Below, piece by piece: positions 22,070 through 33,970 of a stretch of DNA of 34,400 nucleotides (positions within the stretch are counted from its first letter, which is position 1; every line of letters begins with the position of its first letter). Both the position numbers and the translations under genes were made by a program. The stretch covers positions 1 through 34,400 of the forward strand of contig NW_003546252.1 in NCBI RefSeq assembly GCF_000090795.2, written 5' to 3'. Below the pieces are notes generated by a model, which saw only the letters and a program-made list of their open reading frames with translations, was not told the origin of the DNA and ran no database searches. The stretch comes from Amphimedon queenslandica. Lineage: Eukaryota > Porifera > Demospongiae > Haplosclerida > Niphatidae.

Positions 22070-24860
22070 ACATTAATAAGTACTAGATATTCACTAAATG
22101 TAACAATAAAGTAAAATTACAATTATAGTTGTTCATTGTACATTGTACATGTGATGCTATTACCTCTAACACATACTCACACTGTCATGCAATGTGCTAC
22201 TAAACTGGTGTATTACTGTTACTACAATTATACTGGACTGTGTAACCACTACATGCACATGTACACCATTCACATGCACTTTTTGCTGAGCTTAAAAGCA
22301 CTTTTAAAATTAGATTATAAATGTAACTACTTTGAAAGCTTTGCTTATTTGTGCTTAAGTACAAGCACCAAGTGCTTGACCTATTGTCTGCAGACAACGT
22401 ACTTAAGAACATAGTCCATGCCAATGCTAATTGCTAGCGAAGCAAAAGAATGAGGAAACACCACATCAATAATGTAAAATAAGTGGCTTTAAAATGCATT
22501 AATACTTACTTGTATTACAACAACTTCTACGGCTTCTTTATTTTCGAGATTGAATTTTCTTTTGATCCCCCTTTTATCTCATATTGATCTCCAACAATGC
22601 CCCATCTGTGAGTCAATAGAATAGCATAAGAGAGAGGAGATAGAGGGAAGGAAGAGGAAGGAAATGAGGGGACGAAGTCATTTGGTGACAAACGTAGTCA
22701 ATAGTATAAAGCCTGATGTTGATATACTAGCAAATATTAATTTTAATCAATTAATTAATTGACTATTATTAATAACTAACCATCATCTCTATCAACAATC
22801 ATTCCAGGAAGAATACTAGAGAAAACAAATAACATAAATTATTTATTATTATTATTATTATTATTATCAACCAAGAGAGACAAAGGGTTTACAGTAGAAT
22901 AGAAAGGTACATGTAGAGGGAGCAGCCCTTACAGAATTAGAGAAAAAGCAAAAAAACAAACAATTATTATTATTATTATTATTATTGATTATTATTATTA
23001 TTATTATGATTATTATTATTATTATTAGCTTACTGAGGTGCTCGTTTAATAACCCATTATATTGAATGCCCATTGTAGCACCATTTTGAATCAGAGGAAT
23101 GATCATTCCATTCAGTTACTCCTAGCTCATAAGGATGAATTATCAAATGCTTCATATCATATATCTACATGTACATGTACACACAGTATGTTATACAGTT
23201 GCATCAATTGTGACCACAATTGACAAAAGGTACATTATGGCAATGGTAAAATTTGTCTTTGTAGCCACAAAAATCCAACTTCATAAGCTCCATTATCATA
23301 AAAATATTCCACAGGATGGGAAAAGTTACTCTGAAACTTTTGCAAACAATATTTTTCATTATAATGATGAATTTAAAAAACTGCTTTTGTCAATTATGGT
23401 CACAATTAAAAATGAAGATTAATTAATAATTAGATTACAACTAATATGCATGTAAAAACAGAAAATGAAGAACTGTGTACATGTACGTGCACGTATGTAC
23501 GTACATGTGCACATCAATGTACATGCAAAGTACATATAGTAAAATTACAAACATAAAAATGAAGAACTACTCATCCTGCATGTACATGTACATAGATACC
23601 ACCAAGTAGATAATTTAGGCAAGTAAAATTTCAACTAACTACTCTCATAAGCCAAAATTTTTACTTGAGATGTGGGCATGGTAAAACATCAAACAGCCTT
23701 CATAAAAATTTTTAATTCTAAAACCTTAATCTATAAAATACAATTTGCCCAAATTAACCACTCCAAACTATCTACATTGTACAATATACATGTACATGTA
23801 GCTACATCAAATAATAATAAATATCATGATTACCTGCCACGAGTCTACAAGAGCTAATGAAAAGTCAGCAAATGACTTTGAAGTCAATCAGAGAGGACTA
23901 GATAAACCTAGAACCTGGTCTTCTCTTCAAACAGATCAGTCAAATCCTTAATAGTGTAAATCAACCACACCTTCAATGTATGGCTATCATTGCATCTGTA
24001 ATGAGAGAGAGAGAGAGGAGGCAAAAGTGTTAAGTAAAATGAGAAGTGTTGTGGTGAATTGCATGTAACTGTTTCATAAAAGAAGTGCAGTTAAATAGTA
24101 GTGTCAATGAACAGCAAAATTTATTTCAAGCACGATGTGATAAATTCTACCAAATTATAAAATAATGGATTCTACAAGTTTCACTAAGGGGAATTGTTAG
24201 TCATATCGGTTACTATTAAAACAATCAGTAAAACAATGTATTGAAACGGCACAGGTTCTTATACAAGTAAAAGGCCAGGGTCAGGGTTGAGTAATCATAA
24301 TGAATTGCGGCATAGGTATGTATAAATTAGCAGTCTTAGACATTAGTACATGTAGATTTTCATCCTTCACTCATTCAAAATTACATAGAGATAAAGTGAC
24401 TGCATGGAATTTGTGTGAGCCACATTGTGATGTTATTACATCAGACCTTAGGCAAGCCTAATAGCATGACTTGTTGCATTATTCACTAATTTTAGTACAT
24501 AGCATACACATGGAAGGTAAAAGAAGGATATGTACAGTTAAGCACATGTAAAGTCAACTCAAATTACATTCATACATGTAGATTCACCTTTCCCGCCTGC
24601 ATCGGCAAGTAAAAATTTCAATGATAAAAAATTTTAATGAGTCTACCTGCCATCTCCGCCTGTGAAACAGATCAAATTAAAGTGGGCTAATAAACTGACA
24701 ATGCTGATGATAATACGCAATAATAATATCTGGAGACTGGGGGTTTTACATGTACATTAAGATTAAGAGACATATCACTACTTCACTGATGATATTAGAC
24801 AACTTACATGTATAAAGCATAACATGTGTTACAACTACATTTGAACACTAAACCAATATC
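22070..24860. repeat. Simple-sequence-rich non-coding region
   Basis: Holds two (ATT)n tracts (about 22839-22868 and 22963-23028), a purine-only run near 22628-22666, a (GA)n run near 24003-24017, and many TACATG/CATGTA units, most dense near 23166-23180, 23478-23532 and 23580-23592. Open frames across these tracts are low-complexity artefacts. No gene is supported. Confidence 0.6.
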
Positions 24861-24864
24861 ATTA

Positions 24865-25183
24865 CAGTATAACCTCGATTATCCGGATCCTCGATTATCC
24901 AGACTCTTAAATCATAACCGGAAATGACCACGCGGTGCTTTAAATTCAATTAATTAGAGTATATGGTGGCTGGTTTAGCAGTGGCATGCTGCTGATTAAT
25001 GGCTTCCTACTAGTAACAAGGCTTGGATTTAGCCTCCTTATGGCTGATTAAGGCTCTAGCTTCTCTTTGGAGTAAGTATATGAAGGCTTTAAAGGTCATT
25101 TCAATTATCCGGACTTTTCACTTATCCGGACCCATCCGGACCACCTGATAGACAAAGAGTTCCGGATAATTGAGGTTATACTG
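24865..25183. mobile_element. pogo/Tigger-family MITE, 319 bp
   Basis: It starts CAGTATAACCTCGATTATCC and ends GGATAATTGAGGTTATACTG, with one mismatch over 23 bp, and is flanked by TA on both sides (24863-24864 and 25184-25185). The CAGT start, TA duplication and internal subterminal repeats of attatccgga (near 24890, 25105, 25122) are characteristic of pogo elements in the Tc1/mariner group. No transposase inside. It could be mobilised by pogo transposases such as those whose relics lie at 14.6 and 31.4 kb, but this is inference. Confidence 0.85.
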
Positions 25184-25189
25184 TATCAA

Positions 25190-26015
25190 ATACTAATATA
25201 GTACTATAAGCTACTTGTACTAATAGATACACGTACTAACAAGCATACATTCACAAACATGTACTTCATCAAAAAACCAGCTAAAATTATGTGGCAAATT
25301 ATAATGATTGTAGTCAAAGTTGATTAGTAGTGACTTCGTAAAATTGGTCTGAAACGGCATAAGCATCCTCAAAATGCCATCATTGCCATGTAGAGTACAT
25401 GCACCCTAAGATATTATGCAAGAACTTGACAGCTTAGGCAAGTTTGAAGCTGTTAATGCATGTTTGTTAGTAACAGGTCTTTGCTTGCACAGCCAAAAAT
25501 TATAAAAGGAACTGATAGCAAAGGCGAGAACTATAAAACTGAGGAAAGTCCAATTGATACAGAATTATAGCATCACTAAGGAATTATGGATATCAGTAAA
25601 ATAATAAGTAAGAAATTTGTTCATGCTTTTTCCATTTCAGTGCTTGTTTTTAGTAAAATATAACTATTTTACTTTTTTGATTAACTAAACGTAAAAAAAT
25701 TTTGACCTACATGTAGCTTACTAAACTAATTGCTGCTACTGTCATCATCTTTGCTCTAATTCTGTTCTAGTTCTAGAAGGTGATGGTTAATGTCTCCAAT
25801 ATCACAGCATCCCACTAGCTCTCATGTCTTTGCTGTAGACTAAATCTTTTACGAACATTTCGTCAGCTAGCAGTGTGATGTGTTTTTGATGTTCATTTAC
25901 TGATGCTACGTTTGGATCTGGAATCCTTTAACGAAAAAGCTGATATAGTGACTGTAGTCCCTCAATGTTCTCCTGAAAGGTAAATTAATGATGTTACTGG
26001 AACGTAAGTAAACGT
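25190..26015. other. AT-rich stretch without recognised features
   Basis: No supported gene or repeat structure between the pogo MITE and the next hairpin. Confidence 0.35.
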
Positions 26016-26018
26016 TAC

Positions 26019-26122
26019 AACACCACCGCTAGGGATACATTGTTTTTGTATGACTGAGCCCGAGGGCTGCAGGCCCGAGGGCGAGGTCATACAAATGCAA
26101 TGTATCCCGTAGCGGGGGTGTT
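26019..26122. repeat. Foldback hairpin, 104 bp, 38-bp arms
   Basis: AACACCACCGCTAGGGATAC at the left mirrors GTATCCCGTAGCGGGGGTGT at the right, and the arms continue through attg..tttgtatgac against gtcatacaaatgcaat. The loop carries repeated GCCCGAGGGC units and is much richer in G+C than the surroundings. It lies about 100 bp upstream of the Crypton ATG. It is probably a small MITE; a link to the Crypton is not shown. Confidence 0.7.
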
Positions 26123-26180
26123 ATTAACATATTTGTATAAAGCTTAGTGGGAGTATTAAAGGAGCACGCCCAACGTAGGC

Positions 26181-26193
26181 TACGCATGCGCAG
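26181..26193 (+). promoter_or_regulatory. NRF1-like site upstream of the Crypton ATG
   Basis: TACGCATGCGCAG matches the NRF1 consensus (YGCGCATGCGCR) at all but one or two positions and lies 38-50 bp before the ATG at 26231. The ATG context (aagATGGC) also resembles YY1-type start regions. Similar motifs mark housekeeping promoters in many animals. Only the motif match is seen. Confidence 0.4.
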
Positions 26194-26230
26194 AAGGTAC
26201 ACATGTCACGAGCAAGCAACTTGAAGTAAG

Positions 26231-27527
26231 ATGGCTGGAGTAGAGAAGGACTTGGAGGAATACCAGGAGGAACCTGAGCGGAAGAAGAAGCGACTCTCTT
26301 TGTCGTTACAAAGTAAAGATAGATTTAACTTTATCGTTGATGATTCAGAGCTATCTGAAGCCATGAAGGGGAGTACTGTGAAAAATACTGCCGCAAATAA
26401 TAAGTGGGCGCTCAATAATTTCTCCCAGTGGTACACAGAGAGACAGAAGAAGTTACCCCTTTCAGATCAGCTGGATCCCGAATCACTCAACATGTTGCTA
26501 ACTGATAATCACGAGGAGCTCTGTAAAGTCTTGTCTTCATTTGTTATGGAAACGAGCACGGAGGACGGCAAAGAATATACTCTTAAGTCAATTTATTTAA
26601 TGATTGCTGGTCTTCAACGTGTAATGAGGCAACATTAAGGTCTTTTTTTGTCATTTAATATTTTCAGCCACAGTTGTTTTGAATTAATTCATAACGTTTG
26701 TGATCACAAATTTCGTACACTTCATCAACAAGGTATTTGTACAAAGTCAAATGCTGATGCTCTTACTGATGAACATGAAGCAAAGCTTTGGGAATGCAAT
26801 GTACTCAATTTGATTACTCATGAAGGACTACTAAATTGCGTTTTTTTTCTATAATGGCAAGTATCTGTGTTTGAGAGGAGGCAATGAACATCGCCTCCTT
26901 CGTTTTTCTGAATTTACTCGTGAAACTGCAACGGCTGATGGTAAAGAAAGAGCATGTTACATATACACAGAACAAGGGTCAAAAAATCACAGTGGAGGAA
27001 TGGGTCAATTGCATCTTGATAACAAAGTTGTGCATCACTTTGAGGTTCCGGAGGCAGGTTCTCGAGATTATGTTAATATACTTGACCAGTACTTTGAGAA
27101 AGTTCCTAAAAAAGCTATAGAGAAAAATAACTTCTATGTACGCCATTATCAAGTATAGTCAAAGGAAAGCCCTGGTTCACTTCTGTTCCAATTGGAAAGA
27201 ATAAGTTATCTTCAATGGTTAAGGATATGTGCTGCTGGGAGTATTGACAGCAATAAAACAAACCATAGTCTTTGATCATTTGGTGTAACGACAATGTTTA
27301 AGAGAAGCGTACCTGAGAAATTGATTTAGGAGACGCCTGGCCATCGATCATTAACAGCATTAAGAGTATATGAAAAGAGTACAATTACTAGAAACATCTC
27401 GACTGCTATGTGATGCTGATGTCAAAGATGACGATGGAAACGAGGATGAAAGCAAAGATGGTCCTAAAGTGAACCCAGCTATGTTCAGTGGATGCTCCTT
27501 CAGCAATTGCACATTTAAACTTTACTA
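26231..27527 (+). pseudogene. Crypton-type tyrosine recombinase (DUF3504 family), decayed
   Basis: It begins MAGVEKDLEEYQEEPERKKK, followed by NKWALNNFSQWYTERQKK and LTLKSIYLMIAGLQRVMRQ-like sequence typical of the DUF3504/ZMYM/QRICH1/KCTD1 group, which derives from Cryptons. After a stop near 26638 and a likely splice site (ttttcag near 26669), it continues with ALTDEHEAKLWECNVLNL, LRGGNEHRLLRFSEFTRE, QGSKNHSGGMGQLHLDNKVV and VPIGKNKLSSMVKDMC. The recombinase core is still visible: NKTNHSL followed by TGA (27273-27275) where HSLR is expected, then FGVTTMFK, VPEKLI, a TAG (27327-27329), PGHRSLTALRVYE with the GH motif and the presumed nucleophile Tyr. It ends with NPAMFSGCSFSNCTF. Single-base C-to-T changes explain both late stops. 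Confidence 0.75.
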
Positions 27528-27764
27528 AAAATTTTGACATTCAACGCAAAACAATCATTTATTCATGTATTTAATCAATAATTCAGTCTGGTGTATTACT
27601 GCTAACCTCAAAACCACAATATGACAACTGCTAAACCACAGTGATACATTAAGCTTTGTAACACTGGCGGCTTCTTTGATACGCCCACTAAGTACTATAC
27701 AATAATTCATAAGCACTTGAGGATTTGTGAGAAAGATAAAGACACCATTTTATCATAGTTGGGT

Positions 27765-28119
27765 GATGACTACATCTGAGTGCATATCATCATTAATTGT
27801 GACTAAACTGGCATGTTTTTCTATTTTTTGTGAATGTTCTATGATTTTTGCTTGGATTGACTTTAGATCTTTTAGGTGTTGTCTTTTGCTACTTTGACAA
27901 GCATCTATACTTAATTTTTGTTTGCGCACTTATGCAGCTAATGGACTGTTTCTCTGTGGCCATCTCCTTCATTTTGATTGCATTTAATGTGTGCCTGTAA
28001 CTAATGCAGGCAGAACAACACGACTTTAGTTCCTGCTGGTAAGTGCAATTGGTATGTCTGATTTTTCTTAATGGTTCCTCTTCAAGATATTCTACACAAA
28101 TTCCTATAATAATGTACAA
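27765..28119 (-). pseudogene. Relic of a transposon-like protein with C..C..YR motif and coiled coil
   Basis: The minus-strand frame contains ELKSCCSACISYRHTLNAIK, then TKIKYRCLSK, and after a one-base shift near 27900 runs on as KRQHLKDLKSIQAKIIEHSQ to DMHSDVVITQL. The CxxC..YRxTL segment followed by YRxLxxxxKxxxLxxLK and a coiled coil is a pattern I associate with multi-copy cnidarian and sponge genes of uncertain function. Exact family name is not certain. It starts with no good upstream exon, so it is a fragment. Confidence 0.45.
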
Positions 28120-28129
28120 TTATAGTGAA

Positions 28130-28865
28130 AGATATGAGTTATTTTTTACATATACCTTGTCAGTTTTTGAAACTGCTTTTTCTTCTCTCTGCTGACACTA
28201 TGAAACAATCATCAGGATTTGCTGGACATATGTGCATTGAATAGATATAAAACAACAGAGAGATGATGTCGTCAAAATAAGGTATAGTTATATTTTTGTC
28301 AGCGATATGTCAGGATGTGTATAAGTGTTTAATACGTAGCTAAGATCTCGGTGTATGATGATAGAATGTGATATTGTAGGTACTTTGCCAGTTATTTCGA
28401 CGCAACATAATAGTAGTCAATCTTTATTTTGTGATGGTTTCATTTGTGTCCAAGGTTGGGGTAATGCTGTTGATTGTAAGACGTGCATTAAGTCATTGTA
28501 GCTAAACTTTCGAAGAGCTCTACTCTTTCACACCAAATTAACTTTGGCAGTGTTGAATTCATTTCTGGCTGTTTTTTCCCAGTTGACAATTCTTTCTTAC
28601 GACCCATGATTCATGCAGACTACTGGGTATTACAATAATGAAGCATCTATCAAGTAATTAACATAATGAATGGGCTACCAAGGTGGTTACTGTCGTTAAT
28701 AATTACAATGAATAATCGCAAACCTCAACAAGTAAGTATAATTGTGTCCAAATTGTTATTCACTATTCGTTTAACTGCAACAAGACTAATGATTTTTTGA
28801 ATGGTCAGCAGAACTCATATTGCTCGCATTTTAAATGTTCACCTTGATATAGGTGTGACATCTGA
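28130..28865. other. Non-coding stretch without recognised features
   Basis: No gene, inverted repeat or tandem repeat recognised before the next element begins at 28870. Confidence 0.35.
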
Positions 28866-28869
28866 ACTA

Positions 28870-29566
28870 CAGTGGAACTCCTTAACTCCAGATACCATTG
28901 AGATCTACTCTAGTGTCCTTATTTCAAGGGTGTCCTTAAATCAGAGGCGGTGACTAATAGTTATTAAATCAATTCTATTAATTATTGTAGAGTCTATTTT
29001 ATTAGTTAGTATTTCATGGTCTTATGGATGAAAAGTGCAGTTTGTATGCTGCTTGTAAAAAAAATTAAGTTAAATATTATGGAGGAGGATATCAGTGTCC
29101 ATTGCTAAATCTGCACAACCTCTGTGGTCAAGGTAAGCTTGTACATCCTGTAAGGACTTGATCACTTCTCCAAATGACTTGGTTGTTCCTCACCTACCTC
29201 TTCATTTCCGGAATCTTGGGATTCATTGGATATTAGAATAATATTGATTTTATTGATACTTAATTTTTTCAAAACAATAATAACAGCTAATGCATAATAA
29301 TTGCCATTATAACGATTAGATCTAAATCAATTTAACCCATTGATCATCAGTACACACCCACCATCCGTTCAAGAAAGCTTAATTTAATACAGCAAGCAAG
29401 ATCATTGCGTTTTTCTTAAAGTGTCCGTATTCTGTATCTTCAGGGGTCCCTTTGTTAGGGTGACTTTTGTACAGCAGCAGTATGAAGGGCGTTTTGTTGT
29501 ACAACCGCTGTCCATAAGTCAAAGGTGTCCATAATTCAAGAGTGTCTGTAGGGAGTGGTTCCACTG
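28870..29566. mobile_element. Tigger/pogo-like non-autonomous element, 697 bp
   Basis: The left end CAGTGGAACTCCTTAACTCC and right end GGGAGTGGTTCCACTG are inverted, and subterminal repeats of the tgtccataatt/tgtccttaaat type occur at both sides (28913-28941; 29508-29533). The left flank is TA; the right flank is TC, so the TA duplication is lost by one base or the end is slightly shifted. The CAGTGGAAC start is typical of Tigger-like TIRs. No transposase frame inside. Confidence 0.7.
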
Positions 29567-29609
29567 TCTGCATTCATGTATAATGTTGAAACTGTCTAAA
29601 ATGGTTTAA

Positions 29610-30097
29610 CTCTTGAATTCTTAGTGTATTTTTCTCATTTTCAATCGAAATTATATCATTATTTTATACTTATTTATTTAGTCTTCATTGTTTTACTCCT
29701 TGTTGCTTGTTGCCATGTCATGAAAGGGTTAAAATTACACATGAAAGTCATTCATCATTGAATGGGAAATATTTTTAAACCACAATTAACTTTTATTATA
29801 CTTTCCTTTGATATCAAGTTTAATTAATCACACATTCAAAAGAAGGTAATAAACAGTTGCAAATAGTACTTACTGGTGTACAAAGTATACAATAGGCAGT
29901 TTTTGTGCTTTTATAGCGTAGAAAGAAATATTTTAACATATGCTAGCGTACTTATCCAAACAAAAAGTATTTCAGCCTCATTATTAGGTCAAATTATGTC
30001 TAAATTGAAAAGCTGATTACGAAATTGCAGCAGCAACTTTGAGAAAAAAATTTGTGAAAAAATGTTCTCCAAATTGAATGGGCTGGGAATTCAAGAG
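29610..30097. mobile_element. TTAA-flanked, piggyBac-like MITE, 488 bp
   Basis: CTCTTGAATTC at the left (29610) mirrors GAATTCAAGAG at the right (ending 30097), and TTAA flanks both sides (29606-29609 and 30098-30101). The TTAA target is characteristic of piggyBac elements, although their TIRs usually begin CCC. Internal gggttaaa/ttttaac motifs are scattered. No transposase frame. Confidence 0.6.
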
Positions 30098-30101
30098 TTA
30101 A

Positions 30102-31395
30102 TAATTTTATTTTATTTATCTAATAAAATGCAGAAGACAAAATAGGTGAAAGACCTGCATATTTAAATTAGTAATTTATATTAAAATATTCAAGCCTGGA
30201 ATATTAATCATCATTGAATTAAAGGTAGAAAACAAAGCACATTTTTGGCCTTTCTTAAGGCTTAGATTTCACAACCTTACAGTATTTCCTACTGAAAAAT
30301 GTTTCAAGACCTTAGGTATAACATTGGTCCAATGTTTATATAGACAACTACACGGTTAGAAGAAACATTTTTCAGAAAAAGGTACAAAACAAAATCGGCA
30401 GTCAGGACAACTAGACAGACACAACTTTTACAGGATATCATTCAGGCCATCAATGCAGTGCTCCTCAACCAGGTATCAGTGGATGGATATGATCTTCATC
30501 TTAGCAACTGACCTAAAAATAATAGTATATTTAATTATAAAACATGAGTTATAAACTGGAAACTCCAGTGATGGTCTTCCATTTTCCTAGTTTCTCAGCA
30601 AGAAAAATGACATATTGCATATGTCGCCAGGCAACGCATGACATGCCCATAATTTCATGGTGGTTTCCTTTTCCTTTCCTTTACTCTAATATATGCCTAT
30701 GGTATGTATATACGGACACACCCCCTTCACTACTCCATATCACCGTGTGGCTAACTAACTGGGGCTCTTTTATTTGTGTACAGCTTAAATACTGGACAGA
30801 TATTTATGCACTGGGCTACTGCTATACTACAAAAGGTAAAAACTACTTGGTGTAGTTATTACACTAGGCGCTAGACCTACTTGTAAATGTATAAATTGCA
30901 CTGTCAGTAAACTTATTCTCCGTGAAGTTTAGTCTAGCTCTATCTATGTCTAATTCACTCCTATGGCTTTTCATGCACTACAGAACTGGTTTAGAAGACA
31001 CGTTTAAGGCCACTTCAATGTTGTGTATTTCACCACAATGACTAGAGAACAATGGTCTTGTGTGACGTCATAAACTTTCAGTAGCTTACTAGGCTAGCTC
31101 TGAAACATGAAGGTTGATGCTTGTTATAATATAAAGCCAATGGTTTCAGTGAGTCTAACTGTCTATATACACAAAATTAATTTCATTATCACGTCTAGTT
31201 GTGCAAGTGAATGTTTTTAAAGACAAATAAGCAAAGATTTACCGAATTATTGTAACATATGACACATGTGGTATATAAATAAAATACTGCAATGTTGGCT
31301 TCGTTATATGACTTTTAAAATTATTAGGAACGTGTCCCAGTTAGCGCAGTCACTTCATAATCATTTTTTCCAATCCAATCACTTACAAGTTACTC
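30102..31395. other. Non-coding stretch without recognised features
   Basis: A 103-codon open frame at 30544-30855 has an aromatic-rich composition and no recognisable domain. I found no pogo-like CAGT terminus upstream of the transposase gene at 31.4 kb. Confidence 0.3.
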
Positions 31396-31401
31396 ATGCT
31401 G

Positions 31402-33760
31402 TTGCTCGAAAACATAGGCCTCACATGTACAAGGAGTATCAAGATGATGAATTAGTTCCAGCATATGAAGCATTCAGGGATGGGAATTCATCAATACGTC
31501 GAGCAGCTCAAGAATATTCAGTTCCCAAATCCATCCTAACTGACCAAGTATCTGGTTGTGTTACATTTGCTTGTTGTAGTGGTCCTGGAAAATACCTAAG
31601 TGACCACAAAGAGGAAGTTTTATTTCAGGATGTTCAAAGATGGGTTACTCGATACCAAAGATAGAAGTTCTTACACTTGTTGAAAGACTTTTGGCCGAGA
31701 AGGGACGTTTTATAGTTGTTTCAAATTGGTAGTTGGAATTATTGCAACAGAGGCATCCAACTCTTACACTTGGAACTACAGAAAATTTGTCTTACTTTCA
31801 CCTCATTGCAAGCAATCCCGGAATAATTAATTGTTACTTTCATCTTTTGCAACAGACTTTGGTAGACAATGACGATATTGAAAGCCCATCAAGAATCTAA
31901 CTGTGACGAAACAGGTCTTCCCTTAGACCATTCACCAAATTCTGTTGTGGCATTAAAAGGGTAAAAACATGCACGAGTAGTGATATTTTGGTCAAAAGAA
32001 GCAGATCACTGTACTAGCTTGTGGAAATGCTGCAGGTTTTGTCATACCACCTCTTGTTATTTTTTCCAGAAAAACTCTCAATCCTGAATTAACTGTTGAC
32101 AAAGTCCCCTCTACAATGTATGGGCTTAAAGAGAGTTGTTGGATGACTAGTGATATCTTTGAACATTGGTCATGCACTTGCAGCAAACCTCTACTTCTTT
32201 TAACACCGTAGGTCAGGTTATATTCACGGCAGCTAATGTTCGCAATTTTTTTCGCACAGCTAGCATTTGCCATACCAACTAGAAGCTATTTTAATTGAAA
32301 ACCGTGCGTTATTGAAACACAGCACAAGGTTGCAGTGCTCTTGAGCTATTATTCTTCTTGCTGTTACTAATTCTTAGGCTCTTTGAAACTGCTTTAGCCC
32401 GTTCTCTTCAGAAATACTCTACTCACTCTGCCTCGCCATGTCTTGGGACTCTCCACCCATTCTAGTTAGTGTTTATTGATTTGGGTGTGATTTGTATTCA
32501 TGACCGACCGACCAGCACTGATTTTGCAGCAAAGTGCTTGAAGGTAGCGGTCCATCTATACAAGATAACGGATAGAGAACTGGAGTCTGAATGGCTCCGC
32601 TAAAACTGCTCGAGAATAGCTGATTAGCTGCTGAACACTGTAAATGTATGAACACATGGTCAATTGTTATAGCAACAATCAATTGATTTCCATGGTATTT
32701 AATTGAACTTTTTTAATTTAATCACTGCCAATTTTAGCAGCCGCAAATGTAACCCGACCTACGGTAGATGGGCATTTGACACATTATAATCTTAGCTTTA
32801 TCACCTCAGCTGCTCATGAGAAACTAATAATATTTTCCTTTCTGCCCAGAACTACCCATCTTTTACAACTGTTAGGCAAGAGTGCCTTTGGCCACATTTT
32901 GGAATCAAGAATGCCAAGACTATATGAGTAGGTATTCAGGAAATGTTGTGTAACTCAGTATTCATTTCTGCAATATTTTTGTCAAGCCTGCTATTGCTCC
33001 ATGACTACATGTAATTCGATTTCAGCTTTAAAGTTACTGGTGCAGACCCATTTTATCGTCATGCTGTTGATATTGTACCTACTTTTACCAAAAATTTATT
33101 CCAGCCTGACCTCTTGGCAAGAAAACTGGACTTGCCTTTATACTATTGTAGTCCAGCAGCTACAAAAAATGCTGCTCTCGTTTATCTCGCTTATCTTCCG
33201 ATCAAATGTCATCTGATGATGGCTTCACAGTAGGAGAAATGACTCGCTTTAGAAAACGTTTCATTGAAGGATGAGACATTAACTGATAAGCGGTATAATT
33301 TGCGCTTTGGAAAATTAATTTTTGTAATAGTTATACCGGAACTACAAACTTGCCTCCTTCTGTACCTCCTGCTTCATTTACTTCATCCCATTTCTGATCA
33401 GCATGTCCGTCATCTATTGCTACTCAAGTAGTCCTCTTATTGGTGAGGGAGTTCCTCGAATTTCTACTTAAAAAAGATTTTAAAACCACCACAGCTTGAA
33501 ATATCAAAGCCTCCTAATCATCCAAGAAATTATGGAAAGTTCCCACAAGTACTGACAATCTTATAATATTACAAGATAAGGAGAGACTAAATAATGACAT
33601 GTTGGCAGAGAAGGAAAGAAGAAGATAGGAGCGTGAAAGAAAAAAAGTGGAGAGGTAGTAAGAAACCAAGAAGAAGAATAAAAAAAGAAGGAATAGAGAA
33701 AGGTTGAGAAGAAATAACAAACAAGTTGCTGAAGATACATGTATCTCAGGTATATATAAC
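31402..33760 (+). pseudogene. pogo/Tigger-family transposase, near full-length but decayed
   Basis: Order of parts: an HTH-psq motif (HRPHMYKEYQDDEL, SSIRRAAQEYSVPKSILTDQ) at the N-terminus; a CENP-B-like second HTH (DHKEEVLFQDVQRW, then VSNW with a stop); a DDE domain with NCDETGLPLDHSPNSVVALK carrying the first Asp at 31905-31907; QITVLACGNAAGFVIPPLVI, FSRKTLNPELTVDKVPSTMY and GLKESCWMTSDIFEHW; then LLLL, interrupted by a 562-bp insertion, then DGHLTHYNLSFITSAAHEK with the second Asp at 32767-32769; THLLQLLGKSAFGHI; and FKVTGADPFYRHAVDIVPTF. A basic coiled tail (KERLNNDMLAEKERR) follows near 33580. The start Met appears lost; many stops and shifts are present. No terminal inverted repeats were located, and the right end may lie outside the window. 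Confidence 0.8.
32203..32764. mobile_element. Nested TA-flanked DNA element, 562 bp, inside the pogo gene
   Basis: Left end CCGTAGGTCAGGTTATATTC and right end (inverse of CCGTAGGTCGGGTTACATTT) match over about 30 bp, continuing to cacggcagctaa / tgcggctgctaa. TA flanks both sides (32201-32202; 32765-32766). Removal with one TA joins codons LLLL to DGH in frame at the second catalytic Asp. No transposase is encoded. The superfamily is probably Tc1/mariner-like from the TA target, but that is inference. Confidence 0.75.
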
Positions 33761-33970
33761 CATTGCCACATATCTTTAAATTATTAATGTGCATAGCCAG
33801 AAGTATTTACTATAATAGTAACTTCTTTTACCATTTAGATTACAGTACCTCACTTGAGGAAATTTGCTTTTTCTTATATGAGTCAAATGAGCCAAATTGA
33901 ATTGCGGGATGCAGCACAAGGGCTACAAAAAGTAAATGATGACAAAAATGTAATTACTGCTCTTTTATTA

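Noticed and set aside
22867-23106. Minus-strand open frame rich in Ile and Asn
   Set aside because: It is a translation of the (ATT)n microsatellites.
30544-30855. 103-codon plus-strand open frame
   Set aside because: No recognisable motif, no splice context and composition expected of chance translation.
33001-33216. 71-codon plus-strand open frame
   Set aside because: It is out of frame with the recognisable transposase reading (TGADPFYRHAVDIV) over the same bases.
33514-33794. Two minus-strand hydrophobic open frames resembling membrane segments
   Set aside because: They are the reverse complement of the purine-rich, Lys/Glu/Arg-coding tail of the pogo transposase on the plus strand.
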